From: Dehalococcoidia bacterium
GTDB lineage: Bacteria > Chloroflexota > Dehalococcoidia > DSTF01 > WHTK01
Assembly (NCBI GenBank): GCA_009377745.1
Contig: WHTK01000005.1
Coordinates: forward strand, 1-64,000
DNA length: 64,000 nt
Direction of reading: 5' to 3'
Shown: positions 41,944 to 51,806 of the stretch, one piece after another
Position numbering within the stretch: position 1 is the first letter of the stretch
Layout: each line of letters begins with the position of its first letter
The notes under the pieces: generated by a model
Databases searched by the model: none
What the model was told of the DNA's origin: nothing
Seen by the model: the letters and a program-made list of their open reading frames with translations, nothing else
Made by a program: the position numbers and the translations under genes

Positions 41944-42998
41944 AGCGGCTGATCATCGTGGGAGCTCTTGCCTACGTTGTCGCCACCATTGCCCTTTCCA
42001 TTTTCATCGTTAAGCCCCCCAAGCCGATCATCGTGATCAAGGGCGAGCCGCTCATCGAAGTCGCCGACTTCGGCAACGCGATGCTCGATTTCAACATCAC
42101 CAACACCCTCATGACTGCCTGGATCGTCACGGGATTGTTGATCGTCATCTGCTTCATCGCCACGCGGCGCATCGCCATGGTGCCGAGCGGCTTCTACAAC
42201 TTCTTCGAGGCGATCATCGAAGGGATCTACAACTTCGTTGTCGGCATCGCCGGCGAGCAGAACGGCCGGCGCTTTTTCCCGCTGGTCGCGACGCTTTTCA
42301 TCTACATCACCTTCGCGAATTGGCTCTCATTGACGCCGGTATTCAATACGATCGGCATGTACGTGCCCCTGCACGCGGAGGAAGAGGTTTTCCACGATGA
42401 CGCGCTGGTTTTCAAGGACAGCGGTCTCAGCCTGATCCCATTCGGCGCTGAGGACGTGGAGCTTGAGGCCGGCGAGTGCGCCGCGGGCGCCGAAGGCGAC
42501 GAGTGCCGCCACCACGTCATCGACGAGGCGACAGCCGGGCACGTGGATGATGGCGAGAAGCTAGGTGTGCTCTTCCCCTATCTGCGCGGCATCAACACGG
42601 ACCTCATGACGCCGCTCTCGTTCGCTCTGGTGTCCGTGCTATTCATCCAATACTGGGGCGTCAGCACCCTGGGTTTGTTCCGCTACGGCGCCAAGTTCGT
42701 CAACTTCCGCAGCCCAATCGATTTCTTTGTGGGCTTCCTAGAGCTAATTGCCGAGTTCGCGAAGCTGATCAGCTTCACCTTCCGGCTCTTCGGCAACATG
42801 CTGGCCGGCGAGATCTTGCTACTGGCGATGACTTTCCTGATCGCCGTCTGCTCGCCGATTCTCGTGGTGTTCTACGGCCTGGAGCTCTTCGTTGGAGCGA
42901 TTCAGGCCTTTGTGTTCGGCACCCTGACCCTGGTCTTCGCCTCCATGGCCGTTGCGGCCCATGGGCCTGAGGACCACGGCGAGGGCGCCCATCATTAA
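41940..42998 (+). CDS. atpB: ATP synthase Fo subunit a
   Basis: 352 residues. The essential Arg is Arg282 in LISFTFRLFGNMLAGE; the C-terminal helix has VGAIQAFVFGTLTLVFASM. Between helices at residues ~141-209 a hydrophilic acidic loop is inserted, with His clusters and two Cys (180 and 189: CAAGAEGDEC), longer than in E. coli. TTG start overlapping the atpZ stop. Together with the c-ring it forms the proton path. Confidence 0.93.
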   Translation: MKRLIIVGALAYVVATIALSIFIVKPPKPIIVIKGEPLIEVADFGNAMLDFNITNTLMTAWIVTGLLIVICFIATRRIAMVPSGFYNFFEAIIEGIYNFVVGIAGEQNGRRFFPLVATLFIYITFANWLSLTPVFNTIGMYVPLHAEEEVFHDDALVFKDSGLSLIPFGAEDVELEAGECAAGAEGDECRHHVIDEATAGHVDDGEKLGVLFPYLRGINTDLMTPLSFALVSVLFIQYWGVSTLGLFRYGAKFVNFRSPIDFFVGFLELIAEFAKLISFTFRLFGNMLAGEILLLAMTFLIAVCSPILVVFYGLELFVGAIQAFVFGTLTLVFASMAVAAHGPEDHGEGAHH

Positions 42999-43052
42999 CG
43001 TGCGGACAATGTCCTTCCGGAAGAAGGACTGGGAGCCAAGAGGAGGATAAAC

Positions 43053-43304
43053 GTGATTGTTCCCTTGCTGGAGATCAGCGATGAGGCGCTTCGTTTCGTA
43101 GGCGCGGCCCTGGCTATTGGTATCGGCGGCTTCGGCCCCGGTCTTGCTATCGGCAACCTCGTCGGCAAGGCCATGGAGGCGCTGGGTCGCAACCCGGAAG
43201 CGCAGCCAGTGATCCAGACGAACATGATCCTGGGTGTGGCGTTCGCGGAAGCCATCGCGATTTACGCGCTCGTCGTCGCGATCATGATCGGCTTCGTGTT
43301 CTAG
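43053..43304 (+). CDS. atpE: ATP synthase Fo subunit c
   Basis: 83 residues, two helices. GGFGPGLAIGNLVGKAMEAL then GRNPEAQ loop and FAEAIAIYAL with the ion-binding Glu66. The Na+-type Gln and the Ser after Glu are replaced (Ile33 region and Ala67), so proton coupling is more likely. Ribosome site AGAGGAGG. Forms the rotor ring. Confidence 0.95.
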   Translation: MIVPLLEISDEALRFVGAALAIGIGGFGPGLAIGNLVGKAMEALGRNPEAQPVIQTNMILGVAFAEAIAIYALVVAIMIGFVF

Positions 43305-43333
43305 AGAGAATCTCAGATCAGAGGTCTTAGCGG

Positions 43334-43846
43334 ATGTACATCCTAGGCATCACGGATCTCGGCATTAACCTGCCGGTCCTGCTGGGGCAGATACTCAGCT
43401 TTACGTTCCTGCTGATTGTCTTGCGATTGCTGGTCTATAAGCCCGTGCTGAAAATGCTGGACGAGCGTCGTGAGCGCATCCGCAGTGGCCTGGCTGCCGC
43501 GGAGCAGGGCCTGGAGCGCGAGGCGGAAGCCCGGACCGAAGCCCAGGCCCAGCTGGATACCGCCCGGCGTGAAGGCCAGGCTATTGTCCAGCAAGCCCAG
43601 CAGGTGGCGACGCGCATCCAGGAAGAGGCGCGCGTGCAGGCCCAGCAGCAGCAGGAAGTAATGCTGGAGCGGGCTCGTAGCGAAATTCAGCTGGAGCGCG
43701 ATGGCGCCATCGCCAGCCTGCGTAACGAGTTTGCCGACCTCACTATTGCCGCGGCCGAGAAGGTCATCGGCCAATCGCTGGACCGGACCGCCCACCAGCG
43801 GCTGATTGAGCGGGCGCTGGCTGAGTCGTCCTTCCGGGAGAACTAG
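43334..43846 (+). CDS. atpF: ATP synthase Fo subunit b
   Basis: 170 residues. One membrane helix (LLGQILSFTFLLIVLRLLVY), KPVLKMLDERRERIRSGL, then a long charged coiled coil rich in Gln/Ala/Glu, and a C-terminal KVIGQSLDR. Peripheral stator stalk. Its TAG stop overlaps the atpH GTG by one base. Confidence 0.93.
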   Translation: MYILGITDLGINLPVLLGQILSFTFLLIVLRLLVYKPVLKMLDERRERIRSGLAAAEQGLEREAEARTEAQAQLDTARREGQAIVQQAQQVATRIQEEARVQAQQQQEVMLERARSEIQLERDGAIASLRNEFADLTIAAAEKVIGQSLDRTAHQRLIERALAESSFREN

Positions 43847-44385
43847 TGGCGACAGTAGAGACGGCAGCAGCCAAGCGCTACGCCCAGGCCGCGTTCGAGA
43901 TTGCGAGCGAGGCCGGCAACCTGCATGACTGGGCGGACGCGCTGGACCAGATCGCGGATTTCATGAGTAGACAGGACGTGAGCCGGGTGCTGACAAACTC
44001 GCGCGCCGGACAGGACGCAAAGCGCCGTCTGATCGAGGCGGGACTTGACCTGCCGGCCCTGCCGATGAACCTGGCCCGGCTGCTGGTCCGCAAGGACCGG
44101 ACGTCGATAGCCGGCGGCATTGCGGGGGCGTTCCGCCATCTCGTCGAAGCGCGCGAGGGCATCGCCCGGGTGCGCGCCGTTACGGCGGTGCCGCTGACGG
44201 ACGCGGAGACGGCGGCGCTGGAAGCTCGGCTGACCAAGGAGACGGGCCGTAAGGTCATTCTCGAGACCGAGGTAGACCCCGATCTCATCGGTGGCGTGCG
44301 GGTGCAGATCGGCGACCAGCTGGTCGACGCCAGCACGCGCGCCCGGCTGGCAGCCCTGCGCAGTAACCTGGTCAACGCGCTCTAA
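43846..44385 (+). CDS. atpH: ATP synthase F1 subunit delta
   Basis: 179 residues from GTG 43846: [20 protein letters not shown] at the start, [14 protein letters not shown] in the middle, and C-terminal [20 protein letters not shown], all OSCP/delta hallmarks. Joins stator b to the F1 head. Confidence 0.93.
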   Translation: MATVETAAAKRYAQAAFEIASEAGNLHDWADALDQIADFMSRQDVSRVLTNSRAGQDAKRRLIEAGLDLPALPMNLARLLVRKDRTSIAGGIAGAFRHLVEAREGIARVRAVTAVPLTDAETAALEARLTKETGRKVILETEVDPDLIGGVRVQIGDQLVDASTRARLAALRSNLVNAL

Positions 44386-44483
44386 ACAGACCTCCCAGGC
44401 GGGGAGACGGGACGACAACAACCGGACCCTCGCGACTAAGACGAGGGCTACCCGAGAAAAACGAGAACGAGCGGAGGACGCCG

Positions 44484-45992
44484 TTGGTAAGGCCCGAAGA
44501 AATCACAGCAATCCTCAAGGCGCAGATCGAGCAGTTCGGCGCTGAGACCGCCTCGGTAAACGTCGGCACCGTGGTCGAGGCCGGTGACGGCATCGCCCGC
44601 ATCCACGGCCTCTCCGAGTGCATGTACAGCGAGCTGGTCGAGTTCGAGGGCGGCTCTATGGGCCTCGCCATGAACCTCGAAGAGGAGACCGTTGGCGCTC
44701 TCGTCCTCGGTGACTACACCAAGATCGAGGAAGGCCAGCAGGTCAAGACCACGGGCCGCGTCGCCGACGTGCCAGTGGGGGAAGCCCTGCTCGGCCGCGT
44801 CGTGGACGCCCTCGGCAACCCCATCGACGGCAAGGGGCCCATCCTCACCTCCAAGCGGCGGCCGGTGGAGCGCATCGCGCCCAACGTCGTCACCCGCAAA
44901 GGCGTCAACGTGCCGGTGCAGACCGGTATCAAGGCAATCGACGCCATGATCCCGGTCGGCCGTGGACAGCGCGAGCTGATCATCGGTGACCGCTCCACGG
45001 GTAAGTCGACCATCGCTATCGATACGATCATCAACCAGAGGGGCGGCGACCTGATCTGCATCTATGTCGCCATCGGCCAAAAGGCGTCCAAGGTGGCACA
45101 GCTGGTCGGCCTGCTGGAGAAGTACGGCGCCATGGAGCACACAATCGTGGTCTCGGCCTCCGCCTCCGACCCAGCGCCGATGCAATACCTGGCCCCTTAC
45201 TCCGGCTGCTCCATGGCCGAGGAGTTCATGGAGTCCGGCAAGGACGCTCTCATCGTCTATGACGACCTTTCCAAGCACGCCTGGGCCTACCGCCAGGTGT
45301 CGTTGCTGCTACGCCGGCCCCCCGGCCGCGAAGCCTACCCCGGCGACGTCTTCTACCTGCACAGCCGCCTGCTGGAGCGCTCCGCCCGTCTGGCCGACGA
45401 GTACGGCGGCGGCTCGATCACGGCACTGCCGATCATCGAGACGCAGGCCAACGACATCTCCGCCTACGTCCCGACAAACGTCATCTCGATCACGGACGGC
45501 CAGATCTTCCTGGAGGCAGACCTCTTCAACGCTGGTATCCGGCCCGCGATTAATGTTGGCCTCTCCGTCTCCCGCGTCGGCGGCTCGGCCCAGCGCCGTG
45601 CCATCCGGCAAGTCGCCGGCAGCCTGAAGCTGGAGCTGGCCCAGTTCCGCGAGCTGCAGGCCTTCGCCCAGTTCGGCACGGCCGACCTCGACCCGCAAAC
45701 GGTGCGCCAGATCGAGCGCGGCCGCCGCATCACCGAGCTGCTGAAGCAGCCGCAATACTCGCCCGTATCCTTCGAGCACGAGGTCGAGATCCTCTTTGCG
45801 GCGGTCAACGGCTTCCTGGATGATGTGCCTGTCGAGAAGACTCGCGCCTTTGAGCTTGCGCTGTACAGCTACATGGACAGCAGCCACCCGGAGATCAACG
45901 CTGAAATCAATGAGAAGATGATCCTCTCCGGCGACCTGGAGCAGAAGCTCCGGACCACCCTTGAGGAGTTCAAGCGGGCGGTGCCGGTCTGA
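44484..45992 (+). CDS. atpA: ATP synthase F1 subunit alpha
   Basis: 502 residues from TTG 44484 (AGCGGAGGACG upstream). [17 protein letters not shown] at the start, Walker [10 protein letters not shown] (~171-179), the VGQKASKV-like region [12 protein letters not shown], and [18 protein letters not shown] near the C-terminal domain. Non-catalytic nucleotide site. It is followed by an unknown gene and a mobile-looking cassette before atpG. Confidence 0.96.
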   Translation: MVRPEEITAILKAQIEQFGAETASVNVGTVVEAGDGIARIHGLSECMYSELVEFEGGSMGLAMNLEEETVGALVLGDYTKIEEGQQVKTTGRVADVPVGEALLGRVVDALGNPIDGKGPILTSKRRPVERIAPNVVTRKGVNVPVQTGIKAIDAMIPVGRGQRELIIGDRSTGKSTIAIDTIINQRGGDLICIYVAIGQKASKVAQLVGLLEKYGAMEHTIVVSASASDPAPMQYLAPYSGCSMAEEFMESGKDALIVYDDLSKHAWAYRQVSLLLRRPPGREAYPGDVFYLHSRLLERSARLADEYGGGSITALPIIETQANDISAYVPTNVISITDGQIFLEADLFNAGIRPAINVGLSVSRVGGSAQRRAIRQVAGSLKLELAQFRELQAFAQFGTADLDPQTVRQIERGRRITELLKQPQYSPVSFEHEVEILFAAVNGFLDDVPVEKTRAFELALYSYMDSSHPEINAEINEKMILSGDLEQKLRTTLEEFKRAVPV

Positions 45993-46005
45993 TCGGGAGG
46001 GCGCG

Positions 46006-46479
46006 ATGAACGAAGACCCGAAGAGCAAGTCCTCTGGCGCTTCCAAGGGCGGTGGCAGCCGCCGCGGCATGGGCGGACCTCCGCCCAACGTCCGTTACGG
46101 CGGCGAGGCGCAGTCGGTCTACACTCCACCGTCGCGCCGCGAGTCCGCGTCCGGCGAGTCCTCTTCCGGAAGCAAGCCGACGGCCAACAAGGCTACCAGC
46201 CCCAAGTCCCCGGTCAAGAGGCAGGCGTCCTCGAAGTCTCGCTACGGCAGCATTACGCCGCTGAAGCCGCTGGCCAAGGCCCGCATCTTTGAGTCGGCGC
46301 TGACCCTGAACCTCGATGCCAAGAACAGCGACGTTAACGGCGACTGGCCGATGTACATCAGTAGCCAGAAGCTACCGGACTCCGCCGACCGCAGCATCGT
46401 CAACGGCGTCTACATCCATCGCTCCTGGCTACCCACGCCCTTGCCGGAGAAGATCAAAGTGAAGTTCGAGCCCGCTTAA
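46006..46479 (+). CDS. Unknown protein inside the atp operon
   Basis: 157 residues, ATG with CGGGAGGG upstream. Residues 1-80 are disordered and rich in Ser, Gly, Lys and Pro; residues ~85-157 look folded (SITPLKPLAKARIFESALTL, then MYISSQKLPDSADRSIVNGV, ending PEKIKVKFEPA). No family recognised. It sits between atpA and the GxxExxY cassette, its stop touching the cassette edge (TAATG). Confidence 0.6.
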   Translation: MNEDPKSKSSGASKGGGSRRGMGGPPPNVRYGGEAQSVYTPPSRRESASGESSSGSKPTANKATSPKSPVKRQASSKSRYGSITPLKPLAKARIFESALTLNLDAKNSDVNGDWPMYISSQKLPDSADRSIVNGVYIHRSWLPTPLPEKIKVKFEPA

Positions 46480-46482
46480 TGT

Positions 46483-46513
46483 TCGACAACGGATTGGAAG
46501 CGGATAAACGGAT
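46483..46513 (+). repeat. Left inverted repeat of the GxxExxY cassette
   Basis: TCGACAACGGATTGGAAGCG followed by GATAAACGGAT. Its reverse complement matches 46975-47005 at 26 of 31 positions. Confidence 0.85.
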
Positions 46514-47018
46514 GAGCGAAACCAAAGCGCAAACTCCAGTGCCTCTTGAGGATGTGACTTACCGCATCATCGGCGCGGCAATGCACGTCCACAATCAGCT
46601 CGGACCTGGTCACAAGGAAGTGATCTATCATCGCGGCCTGTCACTGGCCCTGGACGAAGCGGGCCTGACTTATGAAGACGAGAAGCCCATCAGCGTGATC
46701 TTGGATGACCAATGGGCCGGACTTCTGTATCTCGATTACTTTGTCGAAGGCTCTGTAGTCGTAGAAGAGAAGGCGCTCTCGCACCTCCTGACTGACGAAG
46801 AGATTGCTCAAGTCATAACCTACCTTGCAGCCACAGAGGCGCCCGTGGGCTTACTGCTGAACTTCGGCCGCAGCAGGCTGGAATACAAGCGTATCCTGCC
46901 ACCCAGGAAGTTTGGAGAGTGGCGTGAGCGGGCCAAGCGCTATGCCTGGCGGCCCAAGAACGTACCGCCAGCCAATCCGTTTATCCGTTCAGAATCCGCT
47001 GTCGAGGGTCCCTTGTAG
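46512..47018 (+). CDS. GxxExxY protein
   Basis: 168 residues from ATG 46512; an ATG at 46479 would overlap the previous stop and lie outside the cassette. VTYRIIGAAMHVHNQLGPGH, then KEVIYHRGLSLALDEAGL shows the G-x-x-E-x-x-Y motif (GHKEVIY), YLDYFVEGSVVVEEKALSHL supplies the D...E.K of a PD-(D/E)XK-like core, and LLNFGRSRLEYKRILPP ends the domain. The family is known from rRNA intervening sequences and scattered intergenic sites; function is unproven. It splits atpA from atpG. Confidence 0.9.
   Translation: MSETKAQTPVPLEDVTYRIIGAAMHVHNQLGPGHKEVIYHRGLSLALDEAGLTYEDEKPISVILDDQWAGLLYLDYFVEGSVVVEEKALSHLLTDEEIAQVITYLAATEAPVGLLLNFGRSRLEYKRILPPRKFGEWRERAKRYAWRPKNVPPANPFIRSESAVEGPL
46975..47005 (-). 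repeat. Right inverted repeat of the GxxExxY cassette
   Basis: ATCCGTTTATCCGTTCAGAA followed by TCCGCTGTCGA, which encodes the end of the GxxExxY protein and stops 13 bases before atpG. Confidence 0.85.
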
Positions 47019-47905
47019 ATGGCTACACTTCGTCAAATCCAGAGACGCATAAAGTCGATCCAATCGACCGCTAAGACCACGCGAGCCATGTCGCTGGTCG
47101 CCGGCTCCAAGATGCGCCGCGCCCAGCAGATGGCGCTGGCGCACCGGTCCTACGCCGACCAGCTGCGCTGGCTCCTGGCGGACGTAGTCGAGAGCCTCAA
47201 GGCCGCCGAGTCCGAAGACCCCAGTGGCGAGCCGCTGCACCCGCTGCTGGATCAGCGCGAAATCAAGACCCAGGGGCTGCTCTTCCTGACGCCGGACCGC
47301 GGCCTCTCCGGCGGCCTCAACACCAACCTGATCCGCGCCGCGGGCGCCTATGTCACCAATCACCCTGATTTGAAGATGATCAGCGTCGGCCGTAAGGGCC
47401 ACGACTTCTTCCGCCGCACCCGGACCGAGATCATCGGCAGCTTCTCGCGCCTAGGCGATTACCCCTCCTACGAGGACGTGCGCCCGATCTCGCGCCTCGT
47501 CATGGACGCATACACCTCCGGCGAGGTCGATAGCGTGGCGATCGTCTACCCGCGCTTCATCAATACCGTGATCCAGCGGCCGGAGCTACAGGAGTTGCTG
47601 CCCGCGACACCGCCCGAGGACGCGAGGTCAGCGCCGTCGACTACATCTACGAGCCAGACGCCCGCACCGTCCTCGGCCACCTGCTGCCGCGCTACGTCGA
47701 GATCCAGGTCTATCGCGCCGTGCTGGAGCTGGCCGCGAGCGAGCAGTCCGCCCGCATGGTCGCGATGCGCAACGCAACGGACGCGGCCGAGGAGATCATC
47801 CGTGAGCTGACCCTGCTGCGGAACAAGGTGCGCCAGGAGCAGATCACCAAGGAGCTGCTAGACATCACCGGCGGCGTCGAAGCGATGACGGCGGCCCAGG
47901 GATAG
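47019..47905 (+). pseudogene. atpG: ATP synthase F1 subunit gamma, frameshifted
   Basis: Two frames together make a ~290-residue gamma subunit. Frame 1 (47019 to ~47615) gives ATLRQIQRRIKSIQSTAKTT, RAMSLVAGSKMRRAQ, TPDRGLSGGLNTNLIR and [20 protein letters not shown]. After about 47615 the match continues one base back: [40 protein letters not shown] and [12 protein letters not shown]. As written, the first frame runs on to 47810 with a nonsense tail. One missing base near CCGCCCGAGGACG would restore it. Loss of gamma would abolish ATP synthesis, so an assembly error is possible. Confidence 0.9.
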
Positions 47906-47909
47906 AGAT

Positions 47910-48314
47910 ATGACATTTGCAGGCGAGAAACCGGACATCCATGGCCTCCCCGAGTACAAGCTGGCTGCCTCAACGCGCGAGCTGATCGAGGAGACGGTAG
48001 CCGGCATGACCTGGACCCGGGACTGGGAATGGCTGCGCGTCGGCATCCTGCGCGAGGCCGGCCGCTTGACCCAGACCCTGGAGGACGGCTACACGAGCGA
48101 CCTCATGGCCGAGTGGATCCTCGGCATCGGCTCCTGCCGCAACGCTGTCGTCATGTCCGACTACATCTTCACCTTTTTGAAGGGCCAGAGCATGCTCGAA
48201 GAAGCGAAGGCAGACCCGATCCTCAGCTCCCTCAAAGATCTGATGGCGGCGATTATGGCGCTCTCGCAGCAGCTGCGGCAGGATTTAGCAGCGCGACGAA
48301 GTAAGACGAAGTAA
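47910..48314 (+). CDS. Unknown protein between atpG and atpD
   Basis: 134 residues, mostly helical: TRELIEETVAGMTWTRDWEW, ILREAGRLTQTLEDGYTSDL, WILGIGSCRNAVVMSDYIFT. One conserved-looking Cys. Starts 4 bases after the atpG stop. It resembles no named subunit. The right end enters the GTAACAGG repeat array. Confidence 0.6.
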   Translation: MTFAGEKPDIHGLPEYKLAASTRELIEETVAGMTWTRDWEWLRVGILREAGRLTQTLEDGYTSDLMAEWILGIGSCRNAVVMSDYIFTFLKGQSMLEEAKADPILSSLKDLMAAIMALSQQLRQDLAARRSKTK

Positions 48315-48340
48315 CAGGTAACAGGTAACAGGTAACAAGT
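48309..48340 (+). repeat. GTAACAGG tandem array, left border of the four-helix-bundle cassette
   Basis: AGTAACAGGTAACAGGTAAC continues as AGGTAACAAGT: three full GGTAACA units. It ends exactly at the GTG start of the next ORF. The reverse-complement family member ACTTGTTACATGTTACTG at 48792-48809 closes the cassette. Confidence 0.85.
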
Positions 48341-48782
48341 GGGCGAACTCGATATTCAGAAAACTCAGCGTGGCTTCCGGGACCTGGTGGCCTGGCAGAA
48401 AGCCGACCAGCTCGCATCTGGAGTCTATCGTGCAGTCAAAAACGTACCCCCAGGACACCTCTGGCTGGTCGATCAGATGTTACGTTCCGCTATCTCTGTC
48501 CCGGCTAACATCGCTGAGGGTCACGGCCGCGGTACACGCGCCGAGCTGGCTCGCTTCGTGGACATAGCTCGTGGCTCTCTGGCAGAGCTCGAATACTACA
48601 TTCACTTTGTGGCCAATGAAGGCCTCCTCTCGGCCGAGCAGATCGAAAGACTTGAGGAAGCGAGGCGCGAAGCCGGGCGAGTCTTGTTCGGACTCTGGCG
48701 ATCGTTGAAGACGATGCCCAAGACTGACTGGGACCACACAGGCAAAAGGGTTCGTGAGGACGAAGGGATTTACACCGTCTGA
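48339..48782 (+). CDS. S23-type four-helix-bundle protein (rRNA intervening-sequence family)
   Basis: 147 residues from GTG 48339. GFRDLVAWQKADQLASGVYR, then DQMLRSAISVPANIAEGHGR with the family's S-I-P-x-N-I-A-E-G-x-x-R, LARFVDIARGSLAELEYYIH and a last helix. Homologues are encoded in 23S rRNA intervening sequences and as Avd of diversity-generating retroelements; they bind nucleic acid as pentamers. Here it lies between atpG and atpD within inverted repeats. No reverse transcriptase is nearby. Confidence 0.92.
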   Translation: MGELDIQKTQRGFRDLVAWQKADQLASGVYRAVKNVPPGHLWLVDQMLRSAISVPANIAEGHGRGTRAELARFVDIARGSLAELEYYIHFVANEGLLSAEQIERLEEARREAGRVLFGLWRSLKTMPKTDWDHTGKRVREDEGIYTV

Positions 48783-48791
48783 TGCGCGGAG

Positions 48792-48809
48792 ACTTGTTAC
48801 ATGTTACTG
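48792..48809 (-). repeat. Right border of the four-helix-bundle cassette
   Basis: ACTTGTTACATGTTACTG is the inverted form of CAGTAACATGTAACAAGT and pairs with the array at 48309-48340. It ends 17 bases before the atpD start. Confidence 0.8.
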
Positions 48810-48813
48810 CTGA

Positions 48814-50229
<1,416 letters not shown>

Positions 50230-50240
50230 GGCGGGACGCA

Positions 50241-50678
50241 ATGGCGCTATTGCTGCAGATCATCACGCCGGAGCGCGTCGTCTTCTCCGAGGACGGCGTC
50301 GAGTCCGTTACCCTACCCGGCTCTGAGGGCGAGCTTACGATCCTGCCCAGCCACGCGCCGCTGATGACGGAGCTGGCAGCGGGGCCGCTGGTCTTCCGCA
50401 AGGGCGGCCAGGAGATCGACGTGGCCGTGGCCAGCGGCTTCCTCGAAGTGCGGGACGACAAGGTCATCGTCCTGGCCGATATGGCGGAGCGCTCCGAGGA
50501 GATCGACGCGGCGCGCGCCGAGGAAGCCCGCGATCGCGCCCGGCAGCAGATCGAGGGCGGTGAGGGCGAAGTTGATCTCGCCGCTGCGATGGCCTCCCTG
50601 ATGCGCGCCCAGGCCCGCATCCGCGTCCTCGAACGCCGCCGCCGCCGCCCCGGTGGCCCGCCATCGACACAGCCGTAG
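50241..50678 (+). CDS. atpC: ATP synthase F1 subunit epsilon
   Basis: 145 residues: ITPERVVFSEDGVESVTLPG, GSEGELTILPSHAPLMTEL, VASGFLEVRDDKVIVLADMA, then two helices EEIDAARAEEARDRARQQIE and LMRAQARIRVLERRRRRPG. Standard beta sandwich plus helical hairpin that controls rotation. Last atp gene. Confidence 0.94.
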   Translation: MALLLQIITPERVVFSEDGVESVTLPGSEGELTILPSHAPLMTELAAGPLVFRKGGQEIDVAVASGFLEVRDDKVIVLADMAERSEEIDAARAEEARDRARQQIEGGEGEVDLAAAMASLMRAQARIRVLERRRRRPGGPPSTQP

Positions 50679-50706
50679 TAACAAGTAACAGGGAACAAGT
50701 AACAAG
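50677..50706. repeat. GTAACAAG repeat array after atpC
   Basis: AGTAACAAGTAACAGGGAAC then AAGTAACAAG. Same family as at 26801, 48309 and 48792, here without an ORF. Confidence 0.75.
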
Positions 50707-50718
50707 AAGCCCGCGAAG

Positions 50719-51257
50719 CTAGATAAGCGATAGAGAGTAGTGCGCCGCGATGCGTCGCGCCGCTTCGTCTGGCTGCACATCTGTGTTGTTGATGCTGAAG
50801 CTCTCGCGGCCTGGGATGGGCGTAAAGAACTCATACTGCTGCATCAGACTTCGTAGCTCTTCAACTGACGAGGTCTTTCCCGCTTCAACTCGATCCTGCT
50901 TTTGAATGCGTTGTTCCAACACACCTTGGTCGCAGACCAGTTGCACGGGACAGACATGGCCGCCGTGATCTTCCACGAGTTCACAGGTGTGCAGCACACC
51001 CGGGGTGTCCTTCGGATGGGAGTACGCCTCCGTGATAATTAAGTCCACGTTCTCGCGTGCTGCCGCTTCTATGACCAGGAAACGAATGCTATATTAACAA
51101 CCTCCCAAAACGTCGCGCTGTAGTCCAGCACTGGTCTGACGCAATCGATGCTGATCTGATTGTGGAAGAACCGATAACCTGTGCGGCTCGACAGAGCTTG
51201 CCCGACAGTCCTCTTGCCGACACCCGGTGGGCCGTAGATGAAGACCAGATTCATCAC
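50719..51257 (-). pseudogene. Decayed copy of the neighbouring P-loop kinase-like gene
   Basis: Part 1 (51257-51069) MNLVFIYGPPGVGKRTVGQ, FFHNQISIDCVRPVLDYSAT, ends FVSWS at a stop. Part 2, in another frame, resumes LVIEAAARENVDLIITEAYS and continues CPVQLVCDQGVLEQRI, YEFFTPIPGRESFSINNTDV. Both align along the gene at 51254-51790. One frameshift near 51085 splits it. Its start overlaps the stop of the intact copy (TGATG). Confidence 0.85.
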
Positions 51258-51790
51258 GTCGCGAGAAGTCCGTAGTGCTCTCCGATCTGTCGCGCCGCTT
51301 CGTCCGGCGCGACGTTCGTATTGTCGATGCTGAGGCTCTCGCGGCCGGGGATAGGCGTGAAGAGCTCGTACTGAGTCACGAACCTTTGGATGCGTTCCAC
51401 TGTGTCGATCTTCCGCATCCTGGTGCGATCTTCACCTACCACGCGCTGCTCTAAGGTCTCCTGATCGCAGACGAGCTGGACAAAGCAGACACGACCACCT
51501 GCCTGCGTCACTTGCTCATCGATGGCAGTTACGATGGGATCGTCCACGTCCCTGGCGTAAACGAACGTGAAGATGACATCCACGTCCTGACGCGCAGCCT
51601 CGGTCAGGACCATTCGCCGGATCTGTTGGACCAGCCGGTCAAAGGGCTCCATACCGAAGCTGAACACTGGCAGGACGCAATCGATGCTGAAGTGGTTGTG
51701 GAAGAGCTTGTAGCCCGTCAGCTTCGCCAGCTCTGTCGCCACTGCCAGCTTGCCGACACCCGGCGGCCCGTAGATGTAGACCAAGTTCAT
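51254..51790 (-). CDS. P-loop nucleotide kinase-like protein
   Basis: 178 residues from ATG 51790. Walker A YIYGPPGVGKLAVATELA, LFHNHFSIDCVLPVF, VIFTFVYARDVDD, LVCDQETLEQRVV (lid-like) and TPIPGRESLSIDNTNVAPDE. It resembles shikimate or gluconate kinase-like small kinases often annotated only as AAA or P-loop proteins; substrate unknown. Tandem with a decayed copy. TATACT lies 7 bases before ATG, a leaderless arrangement. Confidence 0.85.
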   Translation of the reverse strand: MNLVYIYGPPGVGKLAVATELAKLTGYKLFHNHFSIDCVLPVFSFGMEPFDRLVQQIRRMVLTEAARQDVDVIFTFVYARDVDDPIVTAIDEQVTQAGGRVCFVQLVCDQETLEQRVVGEDRTRMRKIDTVERIQRFVTQYELFTPIPGRESLSIDNTNVAPDEAARQIGEHYGLLAT

Positions 51791-51797
51791 GCGCCGG

Positions 51798-51803
51798 AGT
51801 ATA
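51798..51803 (-). promoter_or_regulatory. -10 element of a leaderless promoter
   Basis: TATACT on the minus strand, 7 bases before ATG 51790. Confidence 0.58.
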
Positions 51804-51806
51804 AGG

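Noticed and set aside
47600..47630. Programmed frameshift in atpG
   Set aside because: No slippery heptamer, stem or stop context typical of -1 or +1 recoding; error or mutation is simpler.
48339..48782. Avd component of a diversity-generating retroelement
   Set aside because: The fold is shared, but no reverse transcriptase, template or variable repeat is found in the window.
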